Shown: one piece after another, positions 1-8,941 of the stretch
Layout of the letters: each line of letters opens with the position of its first letter
How positions within the stretch are numbered: the first letter of the stretch is position 1
NCBI RefSeq assembly: GCF_014656075.1
Contig: NZ_BNBS01000019.1
Coordinates: 1-64,000, forward strand
Length of the DNA: 64,000 bases
DNA from: Streptomyces hydrogenans
GTDB taxonomy: Bacteria; Actinomycetota; Actinomycetes; Streptomycetales; Streptomycetaceae
Direction: 5' to 3'
Position numbers and translations under genes: made by a program
Notes under the pieces: model-generated
Database searches by the model: none
What the model was told of the DNA's origin: nothing
The model's input: the letters and a program-made list of their open reading frames with translations, nothing else

Positions 1-777
1 GCCGGCCCCACCGCCGAGGCGCTCGCCGCCCGCGCGGTCCGGGACAGCCGCGCCGCCTCCGCCGCGCTAACCGCCGCCGCCGTGTGGGCCGTCGTCGGCG
101 GTACGACCCTGGGCCGCGAGGCCCGGGCCATCGGCGGGGCGCTCGCCGCCGGCGACCTGGAGGTCGCCCGGGAGCGGATGCCGCACCTCGTGGGGCGCGA
201 CCCGGAGGCCCTGGACGGGCCCGCGATGGCCCGCGCGGTCGTCGAGTCCGTCGCCGAGAACACCTCCGACGCCGTCGTCGGCGCCCTCGTCTGGGGCGCC
301 GTCGCGGGCGTGCCGGGGCTGCTCGGCTTCCGCGCCGTCAACACCCTGGACGCCATGGTCGGCCACCGGTCCCCCCGCTACCGGCGCTACGGCTGGGCCT
401 CCGCCCGCCTCGACGACCTGGCCGGCTGGCCGGGCGCCCGGCTCGCCGCCGCCCTCGCCGCCGTGGCCGGCGCCCCGGACGGGGACCCGCGCGGGGCCGT
501 ACGGGCCTGGCGGGCGGACGCCGGCAAGCACCCCAGCCCCAATGCCGGACCGGTCGAGGCGGCGTTCGCGGGCGCCCTCGGGGTACGGCTCGGGGGGACG
601 CTCTCGTACGGCGGGCGGGTCGAGCACCGGCCCGTCCTCAACGGCGGCGGGCGGCCCGTCGAGGTCGCCGACATCGACCGGGCCGTCCGGCTCTCCCGCC
701 GGGTGACCTGGCTGACCCTGGCCGCCTGTGTGGGCGGCCGGATCCTGACGGACACGGTGAAGCGGAGGACGAAGTGA
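1..777 (+). CDS. cobD: Adenosylcobinamide-phosphate synthase CobD/CbiB, 5' end outside window
   Basis: This membrane enzyme joins aminopropanol (or its phosphate) to adenosylcobyric acid late in cobalamin assembly. The frame is open from base 1; 258 residues are visible against about 310-330 in the family, so roughly 60 N-terminal residues are missing. Family blocks are clear: [30 protein letters not shown] and [20 protein letters not shown]. The C-terminus carries a last hydrophobic stretch ([12 protein letters not shown]). The TGA stop overlaps the GTG start of cobQ (GTGA), so the two are translationally coupled. Assignment is firm; only the start is unseen. Confidence 0.95.
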   Translation, partial: AGPTAEALAARAVRDSRAASAALTAAAVWAVVGGTTLGREARAIGGALAAGDLEVARERMPHLVGRDPEALDGPAMARAVVESVAENTSDAVVGALVWGAVAGVPGLLGFRAVNTLDAMVGHRSPRYRRYGWASARLDDLAGWPGARLAAALAAVAGAPDGDPRGAVRAWRADAGKHPSPNAGPVEAAFAGALGVRLGGTLSYGGRVEHRPVLNGGGRPVEVADIDRAVRLSRRVTWLTLAACVGGRILTDTVKRRTK

Positions 778-2282
778 GAGGTGGGGGGCTGCTCGTCGCC
801 GGGACGACCTCGGACGCGGGCAAGAGCGTCGTCACGGCGGGCATCTGCCGCTGGCTGGTCCGGCAGGGCGTCAAGGTGGCGCCGTTCAAGGGGCAGAACA
901 TGTCCCTCAACTCCTTCGTCACCCGCGAGGGCGCGGAGATCGGCCGCGCGCAGGCCATGCAGGCGCAGGCCGCCCGCGTCGAGCCGACCGCGCTGATGAA
1001 CCCGGTCCTGCTCAAGCCGGGCGGCGACCGGTCCAGCCAGGTCGTCCTCATGGGCAAGCCGGTCGGCGAGATGAGCGCCCGCGGCTACCACGGCGGGCGC
1101 CAGCAGACCCTCTTCGAGCCGGTGCTCGCCTGCCTGGAGGAGCTGCGGGCCACCCACGACGCGGTGATCTGCGAGGGCGCGGGCAGCCCCGCCGAGATCA
1201 ACCTGCGGCGCACCGACATCGTCAACATGGGCATCGCGCGGGCCGCGCGGCTGCCGGTCGTCGTCGTCGGCGACATCGACCGGGGCGGGGTCTTCGCCCA
1301 GTTCTTCGGCACCACCGCGCTGCTCGCGCCCGAGGACCAGGAGCTGATCGCCGGCTATCTGGTGAACAAGTTCCGCGGTGACGTGACGCTGCTCGAACCC
1401 GGGCTCGACATGCTGCACGGGCTCACCGGGCGCCGGACCTTCGGCGTGCTGCCGTACGCGCACGGGCTCGGCATCGACGAGGAGGACGGCCTGCGGGTCT
1501 CGCTGCGGGGCACCGTGCGCGAGTCCGTCGTCGCGCCGCCGCTCGGCGCCGACGTGCTGCGGGTCGCGGTCTGCGCCGTCCCCCTCATGTCGAACTTCAC
1601 CGACGTGGACGCGCTGGCCGCCGAGCCGGGCGTGATCGTGCGGTTCGTGGACCGGCCGGAGGAGCTGGCCGACGCGGACCTGGTCGTCGTGCCCGGCACC
1701 CGCGGCACGGTCAAGGCCCTGGCGTGGCTGCGCGAGCGCGGCCTCGCCGACGCGCTCGCCCGGCGGGCCGCCGAGGGGCGTCCCGTGCTGGGGATCTGCG
1801 GCGGCTTCCAGGTGCTCGGCGAGCACATCGAGGACGAGGTCGAGTCGAGGGCGGGCGCCGTCGAGGCCCTGGGGCTGCTGCCCGTACGGGTCCGGTTCGC
1901 GCGCGAGAAGACCCTCGCCCGGCCGGTCGGCGAGGCTCTCGGGGAACGGGTCGAGGGGTACGAGATCCACCACGGCGTCGCGGACGTGCGCGGCGGGGAG
2001 CCGTTCCTGGACGGGTGCCGGGTCGGCGCCGTCTGGGGCACCCACTGGCACGGCTCCCTGGAGAGCGACGGCTTCCGGCGGGCCTTCCTCCGGGAGGTCG
2101 CGGCGGCCGCCGGACGGGCCTTCGTCCCGGCCCCGGACACGTCCTTCGGCACCTTGCGCGAGGAGCAGCTGGACCGCCTCGGCGACCTCATCGAGGAGCA
2201 CGCCGACACGGACGCGCTGCTGCGGCTCGTCGAGGAGGGGGCCCCGAAGGGGCTGCCGTTCGTACCGCCGGGCGCGCCGTGA
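774..2282 (+). CDS. cobQ: Cobyric acid synthase CobQ/CbiP
   Basis: Cytosolic glutamine- and ATP-dependent amidase that amidates four side chains of adenosylcobyrinic acid a,c-diamide. At 502 aa it has the usual family length. The N-terminal synthetase domain starts [16 protein letters not shown] and contains KGQNMSLNS and [12 protein letters not shown]. The C-terminal class I glutaminase domain has the cysteine in [12 protein letters not shown] and the histidine in THWHGSLES. The GTG start at 774 was chosen because it gives the canonical N-terminus, overlaps the cobD stop (GTGA) and has an AGGA about 6 nt upstream. A 181-bp gap follows before the chelatase gene. Confidence 0.97.
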   Translation: MRGGGLLVAGTTSDAGKSVVTAGICRWLVRQGVKVAPFKGQNMSLNSFVTREGAEIGRAQAMQAQAARVEPTALMNPVLLKPGGDRSSQVVLMGKPVGEMSARGYHGGRQQTLFEPVLACLEELRATHDAVICEGAGSPAEINLRRTDIVNMGIARAARLPVVVVGDIDRGGVFAQFFGTTALLAPEDQELIAGYLVNKFRGDVTLLEPGLDMLHGLTGRRTFGVLPYAHGLGIDEEDGLRVSLRGTVRESVVAPPLGADVLRVAVCAVPLMSNFTDVDALAAEPGVIVRFVDRPEELADADLVVVPGTRGTVKALAWLRERGLADALARRAAEGRPVLGICGGFQVLGEHIEDEVESRAGAVEALGLLPVRVRFAREKTLARPVGEALGERVEGYEIHHGVADVRGGEPFLDGCRVGAVWGTHWHGSLESDGFRRAFLREVAAAAGRAFVPAPDTSFGTLREEQLDRLGDLIEEHADTDALLRLVEEGAPKGLPFVPPGAP

Positions 2283-2300
2283 ACGGCACGCGGGGCGGGG

Positions 2301-2322
2301 GCGCGGCGCGGGCGCGCCGCGC
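2301..2322 (+). terminator. GC hairpin just after cobQ
   Basis: Arms GCGCGGCGC and GCGCCGCGC form a perfect 9-bp stem with a 4-nt loop, 18 nt after the cobQ stop, without a U-tract. The remaining gap to 2463 is very GC-rich and holds further small hairpins (CCGCAC/GTGCGG near 2360-2376). It could be a factor-assisted terminator or a structured leader of the chelatase gene. I see no B12-box consensus, so I do not call a cobalamin riboswitch. Confidence 0.35.
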
Positions 2323-2463
2323 GTCGGCGACGCCCGGTCTCCGGCCGGGCCGGGGTTCTCACCCGCACCACCCGTGCGGCTCGGCGACTCCCCCGCGGGT
2401 GGCCCCCGCGGGCGGTCGCCCGCCGTCGGCGGCCGTCAGTCAACTTCTGGAGAGGAACACGCG

Positions 2464-4503
2464 ATGAGCACCCGGTATCCGTTCACCGCCGTCGTCGGGA
2501 TGGACGATCTGCGGCTCGCCCTGCTGCTCAACGCCGTGTCGCCGGCCGTGGGCGGGGTGCTCGTGCGCGGCGAGAAGGGGACCGCCAAGTCCACCGCCGT
2601 GCGGGCGCTCGCCGAGCTGCTGCCCCAGGTGGCCGTGGTCGCCGGGTGCAGGTTCAGCTGTGATCCCGTCTCGCCCGATCCCGGGTGCCCGGACGGGCCG
2701 CACGGGGACGGGGGCGCGGACGCGCGGCCCGCGCGGATGGTCGAGCTGCCCGTGGGCGCCTCCGAGGACCGGCTGGTCGGGTCGCTCGACATCGAGAAGG
2801 CGCTCGCCGACGGCGTGAAGGCCTTCGAGCCCGGGCTGCTGGCCGCCGCCCACCGGGGGATCCTCTACGTCGACGAGGTCAACCTGCTGAGCGACCACCT
2901 GATCGACCATCTCCTCGACGCCGCCGCCATGGGCGCCTCGCACGTCGAGCGCGAGGGCGTCTCCGTGCGGCACGCGGCGCGGTTCCTGCTCGTCGGGACG
3001 ATGAACCCCGAGGAGGGGGAGCTGCGGCCGCAGCTGCTCGACCGCTTCGGGCTGACCGTGGAGGTGGCCGCCTCGCGGGTGCCCGAGGAGCGGGTCGAGG
3101 TGGTGCGGCGCAGGCTCGCGTTCGAGGACGATCCGGCCGGGTTCGCCGGGCGGTGGGCCGGCGAGGAGGCCGCGCTGCGGGAGCGGATCGTCGCCGCGCG
3201 GGAGCTGCTGCCGAAGGTGGCCCTCGGGGACGCCGTGCTGCTCCAGATCGCCGCCACCTGCGCCGCGTTCGAGGTCGACGGCATGCGCGCCGACATCGTC
3301 ATGGCCCGGACCGCGACCGCGCTCGCCGCCTGGGCGGGGCGGGAGGAGGTCACGAGCGAGGACGTGCGGCGGGCCGCGCTGCTCGCGCTCCCGCACCGGC
3401 GGCGGCGCAACCCCTTCGACGCGCCGGGGATGGACGAGGACAAGCTCGACGAGACCCTGGAGCGGTTCAAGGGGGACGAGCCCGAGGACGACCCGGACCC
3501 GGGGCCGGACGGACCGGGGGACGGCGGGCCCGGTGGCGGCGGCGGGGTGCCGCCGCAGGGCGGTGAGGGGCCCGCGCCCGAGACCGACGGCGTACCGGAA
3601 CAGGCGCCCGCCCAGACGCCCGAGCCCGAGCACGCGCCCCGGGGCGCGGCCGGTGAGCGGGCCGCCGTGAAGGCCGGCGAGCCGTTCCGTACGAAGACGC
3701 TCAGCGTGCCCGGGCTCGGCGAGGGCGCCGCCGGGCGGCGTTCGCGGGCCCGGACCCAGAACGGCCGGACCACCGGGGCGACCCGCCCCCGGGGCACGCT
3801 GACCAAGCTGCACCTGTCGGCGACCGTACGGGCCGCCGCCCCGCACCAGCGGGCGCGCGGGCGGTCCGGTGCGGGCCTCGTGGTGCGCCGGGACGATCTG
3901 CGGCAGGCGGTGCGGGAGGGGCGCGAGGGGAACCTGGTGCTGTTCGTCGTGGACGCCTCCGGGTCGATGGCGGCGCGCAGGCGGATGGGCGCCGTGAAGG
4001 GCGCCGTGCTGTCGCTGCTGCTCGACGCCTACCAGCGGCGGGACAAGGTGGGTCTGGTGACCTTCCGGGGGCGGGCCGCCGAGCTGGCGCTGCCGCCGAC
4101 GTCCTCCGTGGACGCGGCCGCCGCCCGCCTGGAGGAGCTGCCGACCGGAGGGCGCACGCCACTGTCCGCCGGGCTCCTGAAGGCGCGCGACGTGCTGCGG
4201 GTGGAGCGGCTGCGGGACCCCTCGCGACGGCCGCTGCTGGTGGTCGTGACCGACGGGCGGGCCACCGGCGGCGGTCCCGACCCGGTGGGGCTGGCCGCGC
4301 GGGCCGCGCGGCTGCACGCCGCCGACGGCACGGCGAGCGTCGTCGTGGACTGCGAGGCGGGCCCGGTGCGGCTCGGTCTGGCCGGGGACCTCGCCCGTCA
4401 TCTGGGCGGCACCGCCGTCACCCTGGACGAACTGCGGGCCGACGCGATCGCCGGGCTCGTACGAGAAGCGCAAGTCAACCGCTCTGTCAGGAGGGCCGCT
4501 TAA
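2464..4503 (+). CDS. BchI-BchD-type metal chelatase (AAA+ plus VWA), putative cobaltochelatase subunit
   Basis: This 679-aa protein fuses the two accessory subunits of Mg/Co chelatases. Residues ~1-330 are an AAA+ ATPase with Walker A GEKGTAKS (~36-43) and Walker B LYVDEVNLL (Asp ~137). Residues ~340-440 are an acidic, Pro/Gly-rich linker. Residues ~490-679 are a von Willebrand A domain with MIDAS motif DASGSM (Asp ~497). Lying inside cobalamin genes, it most likely powers cobalt insertion into hydrogenobyrinic acid diamide with a CobN subunit not in this window; that role is inferred. The ATG at 2464 follows GGAGAGGA; an upstream in-frame ATG at 2374 lacks a ribosome site. Its stop touches cobO (TAATG). 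Confidence 0.9.
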   Translation: MSTRYPFTAVVGMDDLRLALLLNAVSPAVGGVLVRGEKGTAKSTAVRALAELLPQVAVVAGCRFSCDPVSPDPGCPDGPHGDGGADARPARMVELPVGASEDRLVGSLDIEKALADGVKAFEPGLLAAAHRGILYVDEVNLLSDHLIDHLLDAAAMGASHVEREGVSVRHAARFLLVGTMNPEEGELRPQLLDRFGLTVEVAASRVPEERVEVVRRRLAFEDDPAGFAGRWAGEEAALRERIVAARELLPKVALGDAVLLQIAATCAAFEVDGMRADIVMARTATALAAWAGREEVTSEDVRRAALLALPHRRRRNPFDAPGMDEDKLDETLERFKGDEPEDDPDPGPDGPGDGGPGGGGGVPPQGGEGPAPETDGVPEQAPAQTPEPEHAPRGAAGERAAVKAGEPFRTKTLSVPGLGEGAAGRRSRARTQNGRTTGATRPRGTLTKLHLSATVRAAAPHQRARGRSGAGLVVRRDDLRQAVREGREGNLVLFVVDASGSMAARRRMGAVKGAVLSLLLDAYQRRDKVGLVTFRGRAAELALPPTSSVDAAAARLEELPTGGRTPLSAGLLKARDVLRVERLRDPSRRPLLVVVTDGRATGGGPDPVGLAARAARLHAADGTASVVVDCEAGPVRLGLAGDLARHLGGTAVTLDELRADAIAGLVREAQVNRSVRRAA

Positions 4504-5111
4504 TGCCGCAGGGACAGCCGACCGTCGTGCCCGACGACGGCCTCACGACCCGTCAGCGCCGCAACCGGGCGCTGGTGATGGTGCACACGGGCGTCGGCAA
4601 GGGGAAGTCGACGGCCGCCTTCGGGATGGCGCTGCGCGCCTGGAACCAGGGCTGGCCGATCGGGGTGTTCCAGTTCGTGAAGTCCGCCAAGTGGAAGGTC
4701 GGCGAGGAGAACGCCCTCAAGGCGCTCGGCGAGACCGGCAAGGGCGGCACGGTCACCTGGAACAAGATGGGCGAGGGCTGGTCCTGGATCCAGCGCGAGG
4801 TCGCCGAGGGCGAGCAGTCGCACGAGGACAAGGCGCGCGAGGGCTGGGAGCAGGTCAAGCGGGACCTGGCCGAGGAGCGGTACAAGTTCTACGTCCTCGA
4901 CGAGTTCGCGTACCTCCTCCACTGGGGCTGGATCGACGTGAAGGAGGTCGTCGAGGTGCTGCGGGACCGTCCCGGCCACCAGCACGTCGTCATCACCGGG
5001 CGGAACGCGCCGCAGGAGCTGGTCGACTTCGCCGACCTCGTCACCGACATGTCCAAGGTCAAGCACCCGATGGACGCCGGTCAGAAGGGCCAGCGGGGCA
5101 TCGAGTGGTAG
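4503..5111 (+). CDS. cobO: Cob(I)yrinic acid a,c-diamide adenosyltransferase CobO
   Basis: Transfers the 5'-deoxyadenosyl group of ATP to Co(I) of corrinoids. The protein is 202 aa, standard for the CobO/BtuR type, with the diagnostic P-loop HTGVGKGKSTAAFG (~27-40), then GVFQFVKSAKW, and the Walker-B-like VLDEFAYLLHWGW. Its C-terminal QKGQRGIEW matches the family ending. The ATG at 4503 overlaps the last base of the chelatase stop codon, and its own end overlaps the downstream cobB start, so translation is coupled along chelatase-cobO-cobB. Confidence 0.96.
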   Translation: MPQGQPTVVPDDGLTTRQRRNRALVMVHTGVGKGKSTAAFGMALRAWNQGWPIGVFQFVKSAKWKVGEENALKALGETGKGGTVTWNKMGEGWSWIQREVAEGEQSHEDKAREGWEQVKRDLAEERYKFYVLDEFAYLLHWGWIDVKEVVEVLRDRPGHQHVVITGRNAPQELVDFADLVTDMSKVKHPMDAGQKGQRGIEW

Positions 5112-6445
5112 CACGTCTCGTCATCGCGGCGCCGTCGTCGGGCGCGGGCAAGACCACGGTGGCGACCGGCCTGATGGCCGCGTTCGCCTCCCGCGGCCTG
5201 TCCGTCTCCCCGCACAAGGTGGGGCCCGACTACATCGACCCGGGCTACCACGCGCTCGCCACCGGCCGCCCGGGCCGCAACCTCGACGCGTACATGTGCG
5301 GGACGGAGCTGGTCGCCCCGCTCTTCGCGCACGGATCGCGCGGCTGCGACCTGGCCGTGGTCGAGGGCGTGATGGGGCTGTACGACGGCGCCGCGGGCCA
5401 GGGCGAACTGGCCTCCACCGCGCAGGTCGCCAAGCTGCTGCGGGCGCCGGTGGTGCTGGTCGTCGACGCGTCCTCGCAGTCGCGGTCGGTGGCCGCCCTG
5501 GTGCACGGCTTCGCCTCCTGGGACCCCCAGGTGCGGCTCGGCGGGGTGATCCTCAACAAGGTCGCGAGCGACCGGCACGAGGAGCTGCTGCGGGAGGCGC
5601 TGGAGGAGTCCGGGGTGCCGGTGCTGGGGGTGCTGCGGCGGGCGCCCGCCGTGGCGACGCCCTCGCGGCACCTGGGGCTGATCCCGGTCGCCGAGCGGCA
5701 GGCGCAGGCCGTCGACGCGGTGGCCGCGCAGGCGGAGCAGGTGCGGAACGGCTGCGACCTGGAGGGGCTGCTGGCCCTCGCCCGGTCGGCGCCGCCGCTG
5801 GACGCCGAGGCGCGGGCGCCGCCCGCCGCGCCGCCCGCGACGGGGCGGCGGCCGGTGGTCGCGGTCGCCGGCGGGTCCGCGTTCACCTTCTCGTACGCCG
5901 AGCACGGGGAGCTGCTGCGGGCCGCCGGGGCCGAGGTCGTCACCTTCGACCCGCTGCGGGACGAGTCGCTGCCCGAGGGCACGTCCGGTCTGGTCATAGG
6001 CGGCGGGTTCCCCGAGATGTACGCGGCCGAACTGGCCGCCAACGAGCCGCTGCGGAAGGCGGTGGCCGGGCTCGCGGCGTCCGGGGCGCCGGTCGCCGCC
6101 GAGTGCGCCGGGCTGCTGTACCTGGCGCGGTCGCTGGACGGGACCCCGATGTGCGGGGTGCTGGACGCGGACGCGCGGATGTCGGAGCGGCTGACCCTCG
6201 GGTACCGGGACGCGGTGGCGGTGAACGACAGCGTCCTCGCGCCCTCCGGGACGCGGATGCGCGGGCACGAGTTCCACCGGACGGTGATCGAGCCGGGCGC
6301 CGGTCCGCTCGCCGCCTGGGGGCTGCGACAGCCGGAGCGGAGGGTGGAGGGCTTCGTGCGGGGCGGGGTGCACGCCAGCTACGTGCACACGCACTGGGCG
6401 GGCGCCCCCGGCGTCGCCGCGCGGTTCGTCGGGCACTGCGGGTGA
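5105..6445 (+). CDS. cobB: Cobyrinate a,c-diamide synthase CobB/CbiA
   Basis: ATP- and glutamine-dependent amidation of the a and c carboxylates of (hydrogeno)byrinic acid. The protein is 446 aa. The N-terminal synthetase domain opens with VIAAPSSGAGKTTVATG and contains VGPDYIDPGYH; the C-terminal glutaminase half contains the Cys in AAECAGLLYLA and the His in VHTHW. The GTG at 5105 places the P-loop about 11 residues in, as in homologues, and overlaps the last 7 nt of cobO. It ends 2 nt before the convergent ZIP transporter gene. Confidence 0.95.
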   Translation: MVARLVIAAPSSGAGKTTVATGLMAAFASRGLSVSPHKVGPDYIDPGYHALATGRPGRNLDAYMCGTELVAPLFAHGSRGCDLAVVEGVMGLYDGAAGQGELASTAQVAKLLRAPVVLVVDASSQSRSVAALVHGFASWDPQVRLGGVILNKVASDRHEELLREALEESGVPVLGVLRRAPAVATPSRHLGLIPVAERQAQAVDAVAAQAEQVRNGCDLEGLLALARSAPPLDAEARAPPAAPPATGRRPVVAVAGGSAFTFSYAEHGELLRAAGAEVVTFDPLRDESLPEGTSGLVIGGGFPEMYAAELAANEPLRKAVAGLAASGAPVAAECAGLLYLARSLDGTPMCGVLDADARMSERLTLGYRDAVAVNDSVLAPSGTRMRGHEFHRTVIEPGAGPLAAWGLRQPERRVEGFVRGGVHASYVHTHWAGAPGVAARFVGHCG

Positions 6446-6447
6446 GC

Positions 6448-7176
6448 TCAGCCGCCCGAGAGGCCCACCACGAGCCAGATGAAGCCGACGCCCGCGACCG
6501 TGCAGAGCAGGGTGGAGCGGGCGGGGTGTTCGTGGTGGGCCTCGGGGAGGATCTCGGCGGCGGCCAGGTAGAGCAGGGCGCCGCCGAAGAAGCCGAGATA
6601 GGCGCCGAGGAGTTCCTCCGGAAGGGTGAGGAACGTGGCGAGGGCGGCGCCGGCGATCGGCGCGAGCGCGTCGGCGAAGAGCATGGCGAGGGCCTTCCGG
6701 CGCTCGTTCCCGTACAGGCTGGTGAGCGTGTACGTGTTGAAGCCGTCCGCGAAGTCGTGGGTGACGACGGCGAGCGCGACCGTGGCCCCCATGCCGCCGC
6801 CGACCTGGAAGGCGGCGCCGAGCGCGATGCCGTCCATGAGGCTGTGCAGCACCATGGCGCCGGCCGCCACGAGCCCGACCTGAGGGGTGCGCTCCCCCGC
6901 CTCGGCGCCGTGTGCCGCGCGGCGGGTGGCGAGGAGCCGCTCCACCACGTGGGCGAAGAGGAAGCCGCCGACGAAGAGCAGCAGGGCCTCGGGGACGCCG
7001 AAGACCTCGGTCCCGGCCGCCTCCAGCGCCTCGGGCAGCAGGTCGAGTCCGACGACGCCGAGCATCAGTCCGCCGGCGAGGCCGAGGACGAGGTGCCGGC
7101 GGTCGGTGACGCGCTGCGCGACCCAGCCGCCGAAGAGCGTCATCAGGAACGCGCCGAGCGCGACGACTACAGCCAT
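6448..7176 (-). CDS. ZIP-family metal transporter
   Basis: A 242-aa integral membrane protein with about eight hydrophobic segments. The metal-site motifs of ZIP permeases are visible: HSLMDGIALGAAF in one helix and THDFADGFN in the next, each with His and Asp in the usual ligand positions. ZIP proteins import divalent metals, typically zinc, sometimes iron, manganese or cobalt. Lying between cobB and the cobE/cobC locus it could feed cobalt to B12 synthesis, but substrate cannot be read from sequence. It is convergent with cobB (2 nt apart) and divergent from the CobE-like start (21 nt), leaving almost no room for separate promoters. Confidence 0.88.
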   Translation of the reverse strand: MAVVVALGAFLMTLFGGWVAQRVTDRRHLVLGLAGGLMLGVVGLDLLPEALEAAGTEVFGVPEALLLFVGGFLFAHVVERLLATRRAAHGAEAGERTPQVGLVAAGAMVLHSLMDGIALGAAFQVGGGMGATVALAVVTHDFADGFNTYTLTSLYGNERRKALAMLFADALAPIAGAALATFLTLPEELLGAYLGFFGGALLYLAAAEILPEAHHEHPARSTLLCTVAGVGFIWLVVGLSGG

Positions 7177-7197
7177 GGCCCCTTGCTATCGGATCGG

Positions 7198-8850
7198 GTG
7201 CCGGGTGTGCACATCGGCGTCGGGGCCCGGTCGGGCACCCCGGCGGAGGAGATCCTGGTCCTGGTCCGGTCGGCGCTGGCCGAGCTGTCGGGGCCGGCGG
7301 GACCGGCAGGGGCTGGGCACGCCCGCGGGGGCGGGGCGGACCCGGGGGCGGCCGGGCCGTCGGGGCGCGTGCGGGTGGCCGGGCTCGCCACGCTGGACGC
7401 GCGGGTGGCGGAGCCGGGGATCGTGGCGGTGGCGGCGCGGCTCGGGGTGCCGGTGACGGGGTTCCCGGCGGAGGAGCTGGCCGGGGTGGCCGTGCCGCAT
7501 CCGTCCCGGGTGGCGGAGGCGGCGACGGGGACGGCGTCGGTGGCGGAGGCGGCGGCGCTGCGGGCGGCGGGGCCGGGGGCGGTGCTGCTGGTGCCGAAGC
7601 GGAAGGGGCGTCGCGCGACCTGCGCGATAGCCGGTTTCGTACTGATTCATCCGGACAAAGCAGGCTGTTGTCCGGACGAAGTGACGTCCGTCGCACGGTT
7701 GTTGCCCTTGACGTGCGGGTACATCGCTGGCGAGCCTGACTCACCCCACATCCCCACCCCCCACACGACGGCGGACATGGACACCCACACGGACGGCCCC
7801 CACACGGGCAGCCACGCCCACGACCTGCGTCATCACGGTGACGCCGAGGTCCGGGACGAGAAACTCGTCGACCTCGCGGTCAATGTCCGGACGGCCACCC
7901 CGCCGGACTGGCTGCGGGAGCGCATCGCGCATTCCCTCACCTCGCTGGCCGCCTACCCCGACGGACGCTCGGCCCGCGCGGCGGTGGCCGAGCGGCACGA
8001 CCTGCCGCCGGGGCGGGTGCTGCTGACCTCGGGCGCGGCGGAGGCGTTCGTGCTGCTCGCGCGGGCGCTGCCGGTGCGCCGGCCGGTGGTGGTGCATCCG
8101 CAGTTCACCGAGCCGGAGGCGGCGCTGCGGGACGCCGGGCACGAGGTGGGCCGGGTCCTGCTGCGCGAGGAGGACGGCTTCCGGCTGGATCCGGCGGCGG
8201 TGCCCGAGGACGCGGACCTGGTGGTGATCGGGAACCCGACCAACCCGACCTCGGTGCTGCATCCGGCGGAGACGATCGCGGCGCTGGCGCGGCCGGGGCG
8301 GTACCTGGTCGTGGACGAGGCGTTCATGGACGCGGTGCCGGGCGAGCGGGAGGCGCTGGCCGGGCGGACGGACGTGCCGGGTCTGGTGGTGCTGCGGAGC
8401 CTGACGAAGACCTGGGGCCTGGCGGGGCTGCGCATCGGCTATGTGCTCGCGGAGCCGGAGACGGTGGCCCTGCTGGAGCGGGCGCAGCCGCTGTGGCCGG
8501 TGTCGACGCCGGCACTGGTGGCGGCGGAGGCGTGCATGACGCGGGCCGCGCTGGCGGAGGCGGAGCACGCCGCGCACCGGATCGGGACGGAGCGGGCGCA
8601 CCTGCTGGCGGGGCTGGCGGAGTTCGACGAGGTGCGGACGGTGGAGGCGGCCGAGGGGCCGTTCGTGCTGATCCGGATCGAGGGGGCGGACGGGGTCCGG
8701 GAGCGGCTGCGGCTGCTGGGGTTCGCGGCGCGGCGCGGGGACACCTTCCCGGGTCTCGACCGGCATTGGCTGCGGCTCGCGGTCCGGGACCGGGCGACGA
8801 CGAATCGTTTCCTCCAGGCGTTGGACCAGGCACTGCTGCTGGGCGGCTGA
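7198..8850 (+). CDS. CobE/CbiG-C-like domain read through into CobC-like PLP protein
   Basis: The frame from GTG 7198 is open for 550 codons. Residues ~1-145 look like the CobE / CbiG C-terminal domain: VHIGVGARSGTPAEEIL at the start, VAGLATLDARVAEPG, and the terminal KRKGRRATCAIA. Residues ~194-550 are the PLP-dependent CobC-like domain described in the next entry. The joining stretch (7640-7776) has codons such as GTA, ATT, CAT, AAA, GCA and TGT, unlike the GC-ending codons around it, and looks like an intergenic region that lacks a stop. Either a genuine fusion, a lost stop codon, or two proteins sharing a frame. GTG 7207 is an alternative start. Confidence 0.55.
   Translation: MPGVHIGVGARSGTPAEEILVLVRSALAELSGPAGPAGAGHARGGGADPGAAGPSGRVRVAGLATLDARVAEPGIVAVAARLGVPVTGFPAEELAGVAVPHPSRVAEAATGTASVAEAAALRAAGPGAVLLVPKRKGRRATCAIAGFVLIHPDKAGCCPDEVTSVARLLPLTCGYIAGEPDSPHIPTPHTTADMDTHTDGPHTGSHAHDLRHHGDAEVRDEKLVDLAVNVRTATPPDWLRERIAHSLTSLAAYPDGRSARAAVAERHDLPPGRVLLTSGAAEAFVLLARALPVRRPVVVHPQFTEPEAALRDAGHEVGRVLLREEDGFRLDPAAVPEDADLVVIGNPTNPTSVLHPAETIAALARPGRYLVVDEAFMDAVPGEREALAGRTDVPGLVVLRSLTKTWGLAGLRIGYVLAEPETVALLERAQPLWPVSTPALVAAEACMTRAALAEAEHAAHRIGTERAHLLAGLAEFDEVRTVEAAEGPFVLIRIEGADGVRERLRLLGFAARRGDTFPGLDRHWLRLAVRDRATTNRFLQALDQALLLGG
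7777..8850 (+). CDS. cobC: Rv2231c-type CobC, PLP-dependent aminotransferase/decarboxylase-like (internal start)
   Basis: The in-frame ATG at 7777 would give a 357-aa stand-alone protein of fold type I, close to HisC and threonine-phosphate decarboxylase (CobD of Salmonella). Recognisable blocks: LTSGAAEAFVLLARAL, VIGNPTNPTSVLHP, VVDEAFMDAVPGE, and the PLP lysine in RSLTKTWGLAGLRIGY. It begins with a His-rich segment (DTHTDGPHTGSHAHD). The expected role is supply of the aminopropanol-phosphate arm of cobalamin. This start is an alternative to reading from 7198; upstream Shine-Dalgarno signal is weak (GGCGG). The gene ends before a strong shared terminator. Confidence 0.75.
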   Translation: MDTHTDGPHTGSHAHDLRHHGDAEVRDEKLVDLAVNVRTATPPDWLRERIAHSLTSLAAYPDGRSARAAVAERHDLPPGRVLLTSGAAEAFVLLARALPVRRPVVVHPQFTEPEAALRDAGHEVGRVLLREEDGFRLDPAAVPEDADLVVIGNPTNPTSVLHPAETIAALARPGRYLVVDEAFMDAVPGEREALAGRTDVPGLVVLRSLTKTWGLAGLRIGYVLAEPETVALLERAQPLWPVSTPALVAAEACMTRAALAEAEHAAHRIGTERAHLLAGLAEFDEVRTVEAAEGPFVLIRIEGADGVRERLRLLGFAARRGDTFPGLDRHWLRLAVRDRATTNRFLQALDQALLLGG

Positions 8851-8862
8851 GCGGGGCGGCGC

Positions 8863-8894
8863 GGGCCGGGCGGTGTCGTCACACCGTCCGGCCC
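8863..8894. terminator. Bidirectional terminator between cobC and the LAETG gene
   Basis: Arms GGGCCGGGCGGTGT and ACACCGTCCGGCCC pair over 14 bp with one G-U and a CGTC loop. It sits between convergent stop codons, 12 nt after the cobC stop, and can serve both strands. Confidence 0.75.
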
Positions 8895-8941
8895 GGGCCG
8901 GTTCCCCCTGCGTCCCCCGACGCGGTGTCCCCCTCGGGCGG

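Noticed and set aside
2283..2463. Cobalamin riboswitch before the chelatase gene
   Set aside because: Hairpins and context are suggestive, but the conserved B12-box and core sequences are not recognisable.
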